In this document: positions 16,491 through 25,896 of the stretch, piece after piece
Numbering within the stretch: the stretch's first letter is position 1
How the letters are laid out: each line of letters begins with the position of its first letter
Assembly: GCA_963797675.1 (NCBI GenBank)
Contig: CAWCQQ010000018.1
Location: forward strand, 1 to 64,000
Source of the DNA: DASQPR01 sp963797675
GTDB lineage: Bacteria > Actinomycetota > Actinomycetes > Mycobacteriales > Micromonosporaceae
DNA length: 64,000 nt
Direction: 5' to 3'
The notes under the pieces: generated by a model
Told to the model about the DNA's origin: nothing
Seen by the model: the letters and a program-made list of their open reading frames with translations, nothing else
Database searches by the model: none
Position numbers and translations under genes: made by a program

Positions 16491-16543
16491 CAGGACGTTG
16501 TAGATAGGCAAACTAATTAACTAACTAACGATCGGTTCTCGCC

Positions 16544-18454
16544 GTGCGCCGTTATGCCTTCGCGACTGCTACTGCCGCCCTTGCCGGAGTCATCGCCATC
16601 AGCGTGTGCACGACGGCGCTGTCCGCCGCACCTGCGCCGGCCGCCGTCTCCGGGCTGGTCCGCGTCAATCAGGTCGGCTACCTGCCCACCGATGTGAAGC
16701 AGGCTTATCTGATGACGCCCGCGCCGGTCGCCGGTGCGCACTTCGCAGTCATCAATGCCGCCGGTAAAACGGTCTACAGCGGCGCCGTCGGCGGCACGAA
16801 CCGCGGCGCGTGGAATGCGGCGTACCCGGATGTCTATCCGTTGACCTTCACCGGCCTGCACGCGGCCGGGGCGTACCACATCACCGTGACCGGTACGGCG
16901 CACGGCACCTCGCCGTCGTTCCGGATCGAGTCCGCGAGCGCGATGTTCAGTTCGGTCGTGCGCGACGGCGTGGCCTTCTTCCAGGTGCAGCGGGACGGGG
17001 CGAATGTCGTCCCGGGTGCACTCGACCGCGAGCCATCGCACCTCAACGATGCGCACGCCACGGTCTACCAGGACCCCAACTTCCTGCCGGACGGCGACGA
17101 CGTGATCGCGGATGCCACGCTGACCGCGATCGGTGGCCCGGTGAACGCCGAGGGTGGATGGTTCGACGCCGGTGACTACCTGAAGTTCACCCACACGACC
17201 GCGTACGGGGATGCCCTGCTCTACGCGAGCCAGCGCGCGCTGGGATCGGCGGCGCCTGTGTCGCTGTCCACCGAAGCCGCCTATGGCGAGAACTGGCTCG
17301 ACAAGATGTGGGATCAGTCGACCAAAACGCTCTACCTGCAGGTCGGCATCGGATCCGGCAACGATGCCGGTACGTTCTTCGGCGACCACGACCTCTGGCG
17401 CCTCCCGCAGGTCGACGACTCGGACACCGATCCGCTCGACGTCTACGCCGCCGCGCACCGGCCGGTCTTCGAAGCGGCGGCGCCCGGCCACCTGATCAGC
17501 CCGAACCTGGCTGGCCGGGTCAGCGCCGCGTTCGCACTCGCAGCCCAGGTCGACGCGCACACCTCCCCGGCTCGGGCGGCGACCGAATACCAGGCGGCCA
17601 CCTCCTTGTACGCGATGGCGGACACGAAGAACCCGCCGAACCCGCTCGTGACGGCGTTGCCGAACTCGTACTATCCGGAGAGCACCTGGCACGACGACAT
17701 GGAGTTCGGTGCGGCCGAGATCGGACTGGCGGCCCAGGCGCTGGGCCACAACGCGCTGCCGTACCTCCGGGACGGTGTGACGTGGGCGAAGGACTACATC
17801 GCGTCCGATACCGGCGACACGTTCAATCTGTACGACACCAGCGCGCTGGCGCACGCCGACCTGATCAAGGGCATCGTCGCCGCGGGTAGCCCGGCCGGGC
17901 TGGCGCCCATGACGCTGATTCTCGTGTCGGATCTGAAGCGGCAGCTCGGCGTCGGTGCGACGCGGGCCGCGGCGGACGTGTTCCATGCCGGTGCGGTCTA
18001 CGACGACTTCGACGCCGACTCGCACACGTTCGGTCTGATCGCCACCGAGGGTCTCTACCGGCAGCTCACCGGCGATACCTCCTATCAGGCGTTCGCGACG
18101 GAGCAGCGCGACTGGCTGTTCGGTGCCAACGCGTGGGGAGCCAGCTTCATGGTCGGGCAGGGCGACACCTCTCCCGCATGCATGCAGCATCAGGTCTCCA
18201 ATCTCGGCGGGCACTCGGCGATCGGCGCGGTGGTCAACGGCCCCAATGACAAGGGCCAGTTCGCGGGCGGACTCGGCGGTCTGCAGGACGGCATGGCAAA
18301 GTGCCCGGCCAACGGCGTCGATGCGTTCAAGGCGTTCACCGGGCACGGCAGCCGGTACGTCGACGACGTACGGTCCTGGCAGACGAGTGAGCCTGCGCTC
18401 GACATGACCGGCTCGGCTATCTTCGCCGGTGCGATTGCGCAGTCAGCGAGCTGA
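16544..18454 (+). CDS. Glycoside hydrolase family 9 cellulase
   Basis: 636 residues from GTG 16544. A signal peptide (about 1-33, ending near APAPAA) directs export. An N-terminal Ig-like domain (about 38-125: VRVNQVGYLPTDVKQAYLM) precedes the catalytic (alpha/alpha)6 barrel, the CelD/CelE arrangement of GH9. Catalytic Asp208 and Asp211 are in GGWFDAGDYLKF. The late conserved block includes WLFGANAWGASFMVGQGD, and the acid Glu near residue 616 (TSEPALDM) is in a position resembling the family's NE-x-A-x-D motif, though the wording diverges. No carbohydrate-binding module or dockerin. Predicted to hydrolyse cellulose or another beta-1,4-glucan. It follows a GH3 lipoprotein gene. Confidence 0.93.
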   Translation: MRRYAFATATAALAGVIAISVCTTALSAAPAPAAVSGLVRVNQVGYLPTDVKQAYLMTPAPVAGAHFAVINAAGKTVYSGAVGGTNRGAWNAAYPDVYPLTFTGLHAAGAYHITVTGTAHGTSPSFRIESASAMFSSVVRDGVAFFQVQRDGANVVPGALDREPSHLNDAHATVYQDPNFLPDGDDVIADATLTAIGGPVNAEGGWFDAGDYLKFTHTTAYGDALLYASQRALGSAAPVSLSTEAAYGENWLDKMWDQSTKTLYLQVGIGSGNDAGTFFGDHDLWRLPQVDDSDTDPLDVYAAAHRPVFEAAAPGHLISPNLAGRVSAAFALAAQVDAHTSPARAATEYQAATSLYAMADTKNPPNPLVTALPNSYYPESTWHDDMEFGAAEIGLAAQALGHNALPYLRDGVTWAKDYIASDTGDTFNLYDTSALAHADLIKGIVAAGSPAGLAPMTLILVSDLKRQLGVGATRAAADVFHAGAVYDDFDADSHTFGLIATEGLYRQLTGDTSYQAFATEQRDWLFGANAWGASFMVGQGDTSPACMQHQVSNLGGHSAIGAVVNGPNDKGQFAGGLGGLQDGMAKCPANGVDAFKAFTGHGSRYVDDVRSWQTSEPALDMTGSAIFAGAIAQSAS

Positions 18455-18494
18455 CGCTTGACAAGCATTCGCATCCGCTGATGAACTGCCAGTC

Positions 18495-18524
18495 ATACAT
18501 CCCCATCGTTCGATGGGGATGTAT
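18495..18524. terminator. 14-bp perfect hairpin after the GH9 gene
   Basis: ATACATCCCCATCG and its exact reverse complement flank a 2-base TT centre. It is 41 bp past the GH9 stop and 12 bp before a CebR-type box. No T run follows. It could be a terminator, or a near-palindromic operator since it is almost fully symmetric as DNA. Confidence 0.6.
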
Positions 18525-18535
18525 CGACCTGTCCG

Positions 18536-18549
18536 TGGGAGCGCTCCCA
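18536..18549. promoter_or_regulatory. CebR/CelR-type operator
   Basis: TGGGAGCGCTCCCA is a perfect 14-bp palindrome identical to the known operator of CebR/CelR, the LacI-family repressors of cellulose and cello-oligosaccharide utilisation in Streptomyces and Thermobifida. It lies 18 bp upstream of the glycosyltransferase ATG and 82 bp after the GH9 stop. A TATCGA at 18522-18527 could be the -10 box, which would place the start site inside the operator. The repressor gene is not in the window. Confidence 0.8.
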
Positions 18550-18566
18550 TAGCCGAAGGCTGGCCT

Positions 18567-19859
18567 ATGTCAACGTTTGCGCTGGTGACACATGGGAGTG
18601 ACGGCGACGTTCTGCCGTTCGTCCGCATCGGTGCCGATCTCGTCCGCAAGGGTCACCGCGTGACGCTGTTGACGCATGCGCCGTATCGCAACGCCGCGAT
18701 CGAGGCCGGCATCGACTTCGTCGCCATCGATGACGAGATCGAATTCGAACGTACCCTCGCGGCAACGTCTCAGCTGCTCGGGTCCGGCGGAGGACGGGTG
18801 TCATGGGTGGACTTCTACCGCCGGTTCGGCCTCTTCGACCAGATCCGCCTCGAATGCGACGCGCTTCTCCGCTTGCAGGTGCCCGGCGACACGGTGTTCG
18901 TTGGACGGCATACGTCCGGCGTGTCGGCACGCTTCGTGGCCGAGCTGACGAACGCTCCGGTCGCATGGGTGGCGCTGTCGCCGATCCAGGTGATGGCGGT
19001 TCCGATCGCGGCACACACGTACGGCACCGAACTCGCCGGCGGCTTCGACCAGATCCGGACCGGACTCGGGCTGCCGCCGCTGCGTGACTGGGGACGGTGG
19101 TTCGCCGATTCCGACGTCGAGATCGCGCTCTGGCCGTCGTGGTTCGACGTGGCCGGCCACTCCTCGCCACGGCGGGTCAGGCTCACCGACTTCCCGCTGG
19201 CTGACCACCCGGACGTGGACGCAACACTGCCCGACCTGCCGGACGGCGTACGGCCGGTCCTCGCGACCGGCGGCACCGGGCGGATGCTGCACTCGACGTA
19301 CTATCCAGTGTTGATCGATGCTCTGGCTCGGACCGGCATGCCGGCGCTCCTCGCGGTGCGTCACCGAGATCTGCTGCCGCGCCGCCTACCGCCGAACATC
19401 CGCTGGTACGAGCGTCTTCCGTTCGCGAACGTGATGCCGCGCGTGGCGGTCGCCGTGCATCACGGCGGCATCGGGACGTGTGTCCGGGCGATGGCCGCCG
19501 GTACGCCGCAGGTGCTGCTGGCCGATGGCATCGACCGTCCGGACAACGCGGCGCGCCTGAGCCGCCACGGTCTCGCCCGTTCGGTGCCCCGCGAGGAGTG
19601 GACCGGCGAAACGATCGCGGCCGAGATTCGGGCGGCGGCGCTCGACGGTACTTATCGGGAACGTGTCGCAACCGTCACCGGCGGGTCGCTCGATGGCGGC
19701 ACCGAGGCCGCCGTTGCCCTGCTCACCGCGATGGCCGGATCGGGGCGGCGAGCCATCGACAGCACGGTCCGGCGCCTGGACGCGCTCTCGTCGGCCGAAC
19801 GGCAACGACTCCGTGAACGGCTGGAGCACCGCCTGCAACCGCAGCAGCGCCAGCACTGA
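18567..19859 (+). CDS. UDP-glucuronosyl/glucosyltransferase-like glycosyltransferase (GT1/GT28 fold)
   Basis: 430 residues, GT-B fold. The N-terminal acceptor domain begins FALVTHGSDGDVLPFVRIGADLVRKGHRVTLLT. The C-terminal donor domain has the diagnostic VAVHHGGIGTCVRAMAAGTPQVLLADGIDRPDNAARL. This type glycosylates lipids, macrolides or other hydrophobic acceptors. ATG 18567 is used; the open frame upstream crosses the hairpin and the CebR box and is not plausible coding. The last ~35 residues (VRRLDALSSAERQRLRERLEHRL) form a basic helical tail. The CebR box just upstream suggests induction by cello-oligosaccharides, which is unexpected for this enzyme class. Confidence 0.88.
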   Translation: MSTFALVTHGSDGDVLPFVRIGADLVRKGHRVTLLTHAPYRNAAIEAGIDFVAIDDEIEFERTLAATSQLLGSGGGRVSWVDFYRRFGLFDQIRLECDALLRLQVPGDTVFVGRHTSGVSARFVAELTNAPVAWVALSPIQVMAVPIAAHTYGTELAGGFDQIRTGLGLPPLRDWGRWFADSDVEIALWPSWFDVAGHSSPRRVRLTDFPLADHPDVDATLPDLPDGVRPVLATGGTGRMLHSTYYPVLIDALARTGMPALLAVRHRDLLPRRLPPNIRWYERLPFANVMPRVAVAVHHGGIGTCVRAMAAGTPQVLLADGIDRPDNAARLSRHGLARSVPREEWTGETIAAEIRAAALDGTYRERVATVTGGSLDGGTEAAVALLTAMAGSGRRAIDSTVRRLDALSSAERQRLRERLEHRLQPQQRQH

Positions 19860-19888
19860 GCCGACCCCGGCGGCCGCCCTACCTGCAC

Positions 19889-20284
19889 TTAGGTGGCGAC
19901 GGCGACCAGCCGGACGGTCAACCCCTGCCGGGTGCTGATGAAGGTGATCGTCGGGCACATCCGCCGGGCGAGCCACAGCCCACGACCGCCGGTGGCGCCG
20001 ACCTCGGGCCGGACATTGTTAGGTTCTGCTGGTAGGCCAGGCCCGGCATCGGTGATCTCCACCGTGATGCCGCGACTGAAGGCGTTGATCCGCACGTGGC
20101 CGTGGCCGCCGCCATGCACGATCACGTTGACTGCGATCTCGTTGACCGCCATGACCAGGTTGTCGATTGCGGTTACGGCCAGACCCACCAGCTCGGCCGC
20201 ACGGGTCACGAGTACGCGAATCCGATGCAGGTCTGCAACGGTGAATTCTTCGGACACCGCCTCCGCCGTGCGGTCGTCGTCCAT
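19889..20284 (-). CDS. RsbW/SpoIIAB-like ATP-binding anti-sigma/regulatory kinase
   Basis: 131 residues, a single GHKL ATPase domain. N box NEIAVNVIVHGGG, G1 box ITDAGPGLP and G2 box GGRGLWLARRMC are all present. Such stand-alone kinases bind sigma factors or phosphorylate anti-anti-sigma proteins in partner-switching. No sigma or STAS gene adjoins it, so its partner is elsewhere. ATG 20284 or GTG 20287 may start it; neither has a strong ribosome site. It lies downstream of the KimA-like gene in reverse orientation to the glycosyltransferase. Confidence 0.87.
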   Translation of the reverse strand: MDDDRTAEAVSEEFTVADLHRIRVLVTRAAELVGLAVTAIDNLVMAVNEIAVNVIVHGGGHGHVRINAFSRGITVEITDAGPGLPAEPNNVRPEVGATGGRGLWLARRMCPTITFISTRQGLTVRLVAVAT

Positions 20285-20369
20285 CACATCACCATGTCTC
20301 TGCCCTATTCGGGCGTCAAGACACTGACGTACCCGGTACGCACTCCGGTAAACGTCGCGGCGGGTGCCG

Positions 20370-22250
20370 TCACTTGAGTCGGAGCGAGACGGTGGCCACG
20401 ACGGCGTCGGTCCGTGAGCGCAGCGCCGCCGCCAGTACGAGACCGCGTTGATTGTGCAGGATCTCGTGGCGACGAAGTCTGGGTTGCACCTCGCCCAGGA
20501 GGACCGTGACCGGCTGTCCGGTGTCGAGCTGTTTCTGGACGTACCCGACGACCGGCGCGACGAGGTTTCGGTGCGGGCTGGTGAGGACGGTGAGGTCGAC
20601 GCCCGGGTTCCAGGCTCGCCACTGCTCGGAGACGCGTGCGCAGGCGGCCGGGTCGACGTCGACCGCCACCGGTACCACCTCGCTGCCGAGCCGGTAGGCA
20701 GTGCGTAGCGAGAGTTCGGTGAGTCGGCTGACGTCCACGATCGGCACGATCACAATGCCCCGATCGGTGCCTGCTGAGGCGGGGCGGGTGGGGACCGGAG
20801 GGAGCTGTCCGAGCCCGATCTGCCCGGCGACGTTGCGGTAGTAGCGCTCGATCCGTTGGAACATCCACACCAGCACCGGGATGATGATCAGCAGTACCCA
20901 GGCGCCTTCGAGGAACTTGCTGGCCATGAATACGATCGCGGCGATGGCGGTGAGCACGGCACCGAAACCGTTCAGCGCGGCCCGTGCCGCCCATCGTGGC
21001 CCGCGTTGCCGGTACCAGTGCCGGACGAGCCCGGTCTGGCTGATCGTGAATCCGATGAAGACACCGATCGCGAACAGCGGCAGCAGCCGGTTCGTGTTTG
21101 CGTCCGCCGCGATTAGCAGGATCGCGGCGAGTATCGCCAGCGCGGAGACGCCGTAGCGGAAGACCGGTCGCTCGGCGCGCAGGCCGAACAAGTGCGGCAG
21201 ACGGTTGTCCTTGGCCAGCAGGCTCATCAGCACGGGTAGTCCACCGAAGCTGGTGTTCGCGGCGAACGCCAACACGAGCGTGACGGTCAGGTTGGTGACG
21301 TAGAACGGCCAGCCCGTGCCGAACGCACCGGCCGACAACTGGGCCAGGACGGTCACTTGCCCGCGTGGCACGATGTGATGCACTTTGATCAGCAGTGCCA
21401 GGCCGAGCAGCATCGTGCCGAGCAGGATGCCGAGGGCAAGTTCGGTGCGCTGTGCCCGTTTGACCGCCGGCGCCCGGAACGCGGGCACTCCGTTCGCGAT
21501 CGCTTCGACGCCGGTCAACGCCGAACACCCGGCTGCGAACGCTTTCAAGATCAATAAGATGCCCAGTGCTTCGGTCGGTGGAAACGGGGCGAGATTGGTG
21601 CCGATCGTCGCGACCGGATGCTGACGCAGCAGGCCGAGGACGATGATGGCGAGGATGCTGACGATGAAAACGATCGTGGGCAGCATCAGCGCCTTCGCGG
21701 ACTCGGCGATTCCGACCAGATTCAACGCGGTGAGAATCACCAGACCGATCAGGCACAGCCCGAGGAGATGGTGGGCGAGCGAGGGAAACACACTGGCGAG
21801 GCTCGCGGCGCCGGCGGCCAGGCTGACGGCGACGGTCAGGACGTAGTCGACCACGAGGCTCGCCGCGGCGAGCAGGCTCACGCCCGAGCTGAGGTCCTTT
21901 TTCGCGACCGCGTACGCGCCGCCGCCCTCCGGATGGACCGCGATCACCTGCCGGTAGGACACCACCAGAACCATCAGGAGTACGGCGATCGCGATCGAGA
22001 TCGGCAACGTGAAGCGGACGGCGCCGGTCCCGGCCGCGATAAGTGCGACCACGATCGCTTCGGGCCCGTAGGCGACGCTCGACAGGGCGTCCAGTGACAG
22101 CGCGGCCAGGCCGCCGACGGTGGTCAGCCGGTGGCTGTCGCTTTGGCTCTCACGCCGTACGCGACGGTCGACGACGATATCCCGCCGTTTCTGCTCTCCG
22201 TGGCCCGCGCCGTCGACGGCCGGAACACCGCGAACTCGATTCTTCGTCAT
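20370..22250 (-). CDS. KimA-like APC-superfamily potassium importer
   Basis: About 626 residues with about 12 membrane helices and a ~150-residue cytoplasmic C-terminal domain. Shared with Bacillus KimA (YdaO): LSLDALSSVAYGPEAI, SYRQVIAVHPEGGGAYAVAKKDL, LVVDYVLTVAVSLAAG and LKAFAAGCSALTGVEAIANGVPAF. KimA imports potassium, probably with protons, and is inhibited by cyclic di-AMP through its C-terminal domain. ATG 22250 is chosen because GAGGG lies 5 bases upstream; upstream codons in the open frame lack support. Unlike Bacillus, I see no ydaO-type riboswitch in the leader. It is the distal gene after kdpE, which supports a potassium role. An amino acid permease is the alternative. Confidence 0.82.
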   Translation of the reverse strand: MTKNRVRGVPAVDGAGHGEQKRRDIVVDRRVRRESQSDSHRLTTVGGLAALSLDALSSVAYGPEAIVVALIAAGTGAVRFTLPISIAIAVLLMVLVVSYRQVIAVHPEGGGAYAVAKKDLSSGVSLLAAASLVVDYVLTVAVSLAAGAASLASVFPSLAHHLLGLCLIGLVILTALNLVGIAESAKALMLPTIVFIVSILAIIVLGLLRQHPVATIGTNLAPFPPTEALGILLILKAFAAGCSALTGVEAIANGVPAFRAPAVKRAQRTELALGILLGTMLLGLALLIKVHHIVPRGQVTVLAQLSAGAFGTGWPFYVTNLTVTLVLAFAANTSFGGLPVLMSLLAKDNRLPHLFGLRAERPVFRYGVSALAILAAILLIAADANTNRLLPLFAIGVFIGFTISQTGLVRHWYRQRGPRWAARAALNGFGAVLTAIAAIVFMASKFLEGAWVLLIIIPVLVWMFQRIERYYRNVAGQIGLGQLPPVPTRPASAGTDRGIVIVPIVDVSRLTELSLRTAYRLGSEVVPVAVDVDPAACARVSEQWRAWNPGVDLTVLTSPHRNLVAPVVGYVQKQLDTGQPVTVLLGEVQPRLRRHEILHNQRGLVLAAALRSRTDAVVATVSLRLK

Positions 22251-22448
22251 GGTCCCTCGTACCGTCTCGAGCTGGTGCCGTTCACCGCCGGTTTTATCGT
22301 GCCTCATCCGCATACGCGCTCCGGCACCTCCCTGGCCCGGCCGGGTGCCACCGGTCATCGCGGTCACCAATATTCGGCGAATCGGCGCCACGTGCCGGCG
22401 CCAGGAGCACGCCGAATGCGGTGAGCGTGAGCCACGGGATGGGTTCGT
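22251..22448. other. Leader region between kdpE and the KimA-like gene
   Basis: 198 bp, non-coding as far as I can see. It contains an interrupted dyad ATTCGGCGAAT and GC-rich stretches. I looked for the conserved cores of a ydaO-type cyclic di-AMP riboswitch and did not find them. Confidence 0.4.
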
Positions 22449-23127
22449 CTACGGCTGGAATCGGTAGCCCATGCCGGGCTCGGTGATGAGGTGCCGGGGC
22501 CGGGCCGGGTCGTCCTCGAGTTTGCGGCGCAGCTGCGCCATGTATTGGCGCAGGTACTGCGTTTCGGTCTGGTACGTCGGGCCCCAGACCTGCTGCAGAA
22601 GCTGCCGGTGGCCGAACAGTTTGCCGGGTTCGGCGACGAGGGCCTCGAGCAGCTGCCATTCGATCGGGGTCAGGTGCACCGTGCGTGCCGTCGGGCGCGG
22701 TGACCCGGTGGTTGGCGAGGTCGACGTCGAAGCGTCCGATCCGGGCCGGACTGCCGGTGCGGGTGCGACCCGCCGGCGGGTGACCGCCCGGATCCGGGCG
22801 AGGAGTTCCTCGATGCCGAACGGTTTGGTGACGTAGTCGTCGGCGCCGGCGTCGAGCGCGTCGACCTTGTCGTGGCTGTCGGCCCGGCCGGACAGCACGA
22901 CGATCGGCACCGGTGTCCAGGTGCGCAGCTGGCGGATGACGTCGACGCCGTCGATGTCGGGCAGGCCGAGGTCGAGCACGATCAGGTCCGGGCGGCTGCG
23001 CGACGGCGGCGCCCAGCGCCTCGGCCCGTCGGCGGCGGTGTGCACGTCGTAGCCGCGGGCGTGAAGGTTGATCCGCAGCGCTCGCAGGATCTGCGGCTCG
23101 TCGTCGACGATGAAGGATCCGGGTCAT
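22449..23127 (-). pseudogene. kdpE: KdpE response regulator, about five frameshifts
   Basis: Reads as a full-length (about 226-residue) OmpR-family response regulator only if single-base indels are corrected near 23114, 23025, 22990, 22750 and 22686. Intact pieces: receiver core DLIVLDLGLPDIDGVDVIRQLR (phospho-Asp), PIVVLSGRADSHDKVDALDAGADDYVTKPFGIEELLARI, and winged helix HLTPIEWQLLEALVAEPGKLFGHRQLLQQVWG. ATG 23127 overlaps the kdpD stop (ATGA), with GAGGAG upstream. KdpE activates kdpFABC when potassium is limiting. Conserved motifs and full length argue for very recent breakage or sequence error. Confidence 0.85.
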
Positions 23128-25784
23128 CGGTGGTGCTCCTCGTCCGGCAGTGGCAGATCGTCGGTGCCGGACCGCGCGTCGAGCCGGTCGCGGCGGTGCT
23201 CGATCCGTTCGATCAGCCGCGGGTCGGCGGGGATCATATCGGCGGAGTCGAGGGATGGCAGGCGCAGCGTCATGGTCAGGCCGCCGCCCGGGGTGGTGTC
23301 GGGGGTGAGGGTGCCGCCCATCGCCTCGGCGAGGCCGCGGGACAGCGCCAGGCCGAGGCCGACGCCGGTGTCGTTGTCGCGGTCGCCGAGGCGCTGGAAC
23401 GGCAGGAAGACCTCGTCCCCAGTCGCTTCGGGGATGCCGGGGCCGTGGTCGATGACGCGGGTCTCGACATGGCCGGCGTGGTCGCTGACGGAGATCAGCG
23501 GCGGCCGGTCGGCCGGGCTGTAGCCGCAGCGCGTTGGCGAGCAGGTTGACCAGGACGCGTTCGATCAGCACCGGGTCGGCGTAGCACCTCCGGTGGCTCG
23601 TCGGGCACGTGTACGGTGACGTCGCGGCCGGGCGCGCCGAGGTCGTCGAGGGCTCGCGCGATGGCGTCGGCGATGCTCATCGGCTGCGGCGACATGCCGA
23701 GCGCACCGGCCTGCAGGCGGCTCATGTCGAGCAGGTTCTCGACCAGGCGGGTGAGCCGGTCGAGCGACTCCGCGGCGGTGGCCAGCAGTTCGTCGCGGTC
23801 GGCCGGCGCTGAAGTCGACGTCGCGCGCTGCGCAGGCCGTCGACGGCGGCCTTGGCCGAGGCGAGCGGGCGTACGCAGGTCGTGGCTGACCGCGGACAGC
23901 AGCGCGGTGCGGAGCTTGTCGACCTCGGACAGCGTGGTCGACGGTGGCGGCCTGCGTCGGCGAGGCGTCTCCTGGCGGTAGCGCGACCGCGGCCTGGGCG
24001 GCGAACGCCTCGACGACCCGCCGGTCGGCGGCGGCCAGCGGGTGTCCGCGCAGGACCAGGGAGTACTGGTCGTCGACCGGGACTTCGGCGTCGCCCTGCT
24101 CGGGGTGACGGCTGGGCTGGTCGCCGACGGCGGCGGCGACCTGCCACGCGTCCGGCGTCCGGTAGACGTCCGGACCGCCGGGTGCATCGGGGCGGCGTTC
24201 CAGCAGGGTGACGCCGGTGAACCCGTACGCCTCCCGGAGCTGGTCGAGCAGCGCCGGCAGCACGCGGCTGCCGCGCACGACGCTGCCGGCCAGCGTGGAC
24301 AGCGTCTCGGCCTCGGCGCCGGCGGCGGCGGCCTCGCGGGTGCGCCGGGCGGCCAGGTCGACGGTGATGCTGACCGCGACCGCGACGGCGAGGAACACGA
24401 TCAGCGCGAGGACGTTCTCGTGTTCGGCGATGGTGAACCGGTGGATCGGCGGGGTGAAGTAGTAGTTCAGCAGCAGCGTGCCGACCGACGACCGCGAGCA
24501 GCGCCGGCCACAGGCCGCCGACCAGCGCGACGACGACGACCCAGCCGAGGAAGAGCAGGATGTCGCTGGGCAGGGACAGCTCGGAGCGCAGCTTGCGCAG
24601 GACGAACGTCAGCAGCGGCAGCCCGAGCGCGGCCAGTGCGAAGCCGGCGATCCGGCGGCGCTCGGTCAGGGCCGACGCGGGGCGTGTCGATGCCGCGGCC
24701 GCGCCCGATCTCCTCGTGGGTGACCAGGTGGACGTCGATCGGTGCCGGACCGGGCGGCGGTGGTGACGCCGACGCCGGGGGACAGGAGCTGGGCGAGGCG
24801 GCCGCGGCGGCTGGCGCCGAGGACGAGCTGGCTGGCGTTGACGCCGCGGGCGAAGTCGAGCAGCGCGGTGGTGATGTCGGCGCCGACGACCTGGTGGTAG
24901 GTGCCGCCGAGGCTCTCGACCAGGGTGCGTTGCCGGACCAGGTTGGCCGGGCTGCCGCCGGCGAGTCCGTCGCTGCGGGAGACGTGCACGGCGAGCAGGT
25001 CGGCGCCTTTGGTGCGGGCGGCGACGCGGGCGGCGCGGCGGATCAGGGTGTCGCCTTCGGGGCCGCCGGTCAGGGCGACGACGACGCGTTCGCGGGCCTC
25101 CCAGGTGGCGGAGATGTTGTGGTCGGCGCGGTAGCGGTCGAGTTGGTCGTCGACCTTGTCGGCGAGCCAGAGCAGGGCGAGTTCGCGCAGCGCGGTGAGG
25201 TTGCCGACCCGGAAGTAGTTGCCGAGCGCGGCGTCGACCTTCTCGGGCTTGTAGATGTTGCCGTGGGCCATCCGCCGCCGCAGCGCCTCGGGGGCCATGT
25301 CGACGAGCTCGATCTGCTCGGCCCGGCGGACGATCTCGTCCGGCACGGTCTCGCGCTGCGCGCACGCCGGTGATCTGCTGGACGACGTCGTTGATCGACT
25401 CGAGGTGCTGGACGTTGACCGTGGTGATCACGGTGATGCCGGCGTCGAGAAGCTCCTGGATGTCCTGCCAGCGTTTGGCGTTGCGGGATCCCGGGACGTT
25501 GGTGTGCGCCATCTCGTCGACGAGGACGACGTCGGGCTTGCGGGCGAGGACCGCGTCGAGGTCCATCTCGGTGAACGTCGACCCGCGGTAGATGACTCCC
25601 GGCGCGGCACGACCTCCAGGTCTTCGAGCATGGCTGCGGTGAACGGCCGGCCGTGGGTCTCGACGAAGCCGACGACGACGTCGGTGCCGCGCTCGCGGCG
25701 CCGGTGGCCTTCTTCGAGCATCCGGTAGGTCTTGCCGACGCCGGGCGCGGCCCCGAGATAGACGCGCAGCGCTCCAACGGTCAC
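23124..25784 (-). pseudogene. kdpD: KdpD sensor histidine kinase, at least eight frameshifts
   Basis: Spans about 887 codons, normal for KdpD, but alternates among the three frames. In order: KdpD N-terminal domain with Walker-like VYLGAAPGVGKTYRMLEEGHRR; STFTEMDLDAVLARKPDVVLVDEMAHTNVPGSRNAKRW; the universal-stress-like part (LLAVHVSRSDGL ... LVLGASRRGRLAQLL); four-helix membrane region (IAGFALAALGLPLLTFVL); GAF-like part; His-kinase core LLSAVSHDLRTP; and ATPase boxes VIDHGPGIPEATGDE and GVGLGLALSRGLAEAMGG (read directly from the nucleotides). Frame changes lie near 25600, 25360, 24710, 24480, 24180, 23860, 23815, 23580 and 23525. GTG 25784 has AAGGAGG 6 bases upstream. Senses potassium limitation or turgor. 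Confidence 0.85.
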
Positions 25785-25896
25785 GCCACTCCTCCTTCTG
25801 TCTCGGGGCCGCCCCATCTGCGGCGGCCGACCCCACCCTGGCCGCCGGCTGCACGGTCGCCGGCGATATCCATCGCCGGCGACCATGCAAGCGGTG

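Noticed and set aside
16517..18346. 609-codon minus-strand open frame opposite the GH9 gene
   Set aside because: No recognisable domain and arginine-rich composition; the GH9 frame is unambiguous.
18513..18566. Upstream start (MGMYRPV...) for the glycosyltransferase
   Set aside because: It would place the palindrome and the CebR operator inside coding sequence; conservation begins at MSTFALVTHG, ATG 18567.
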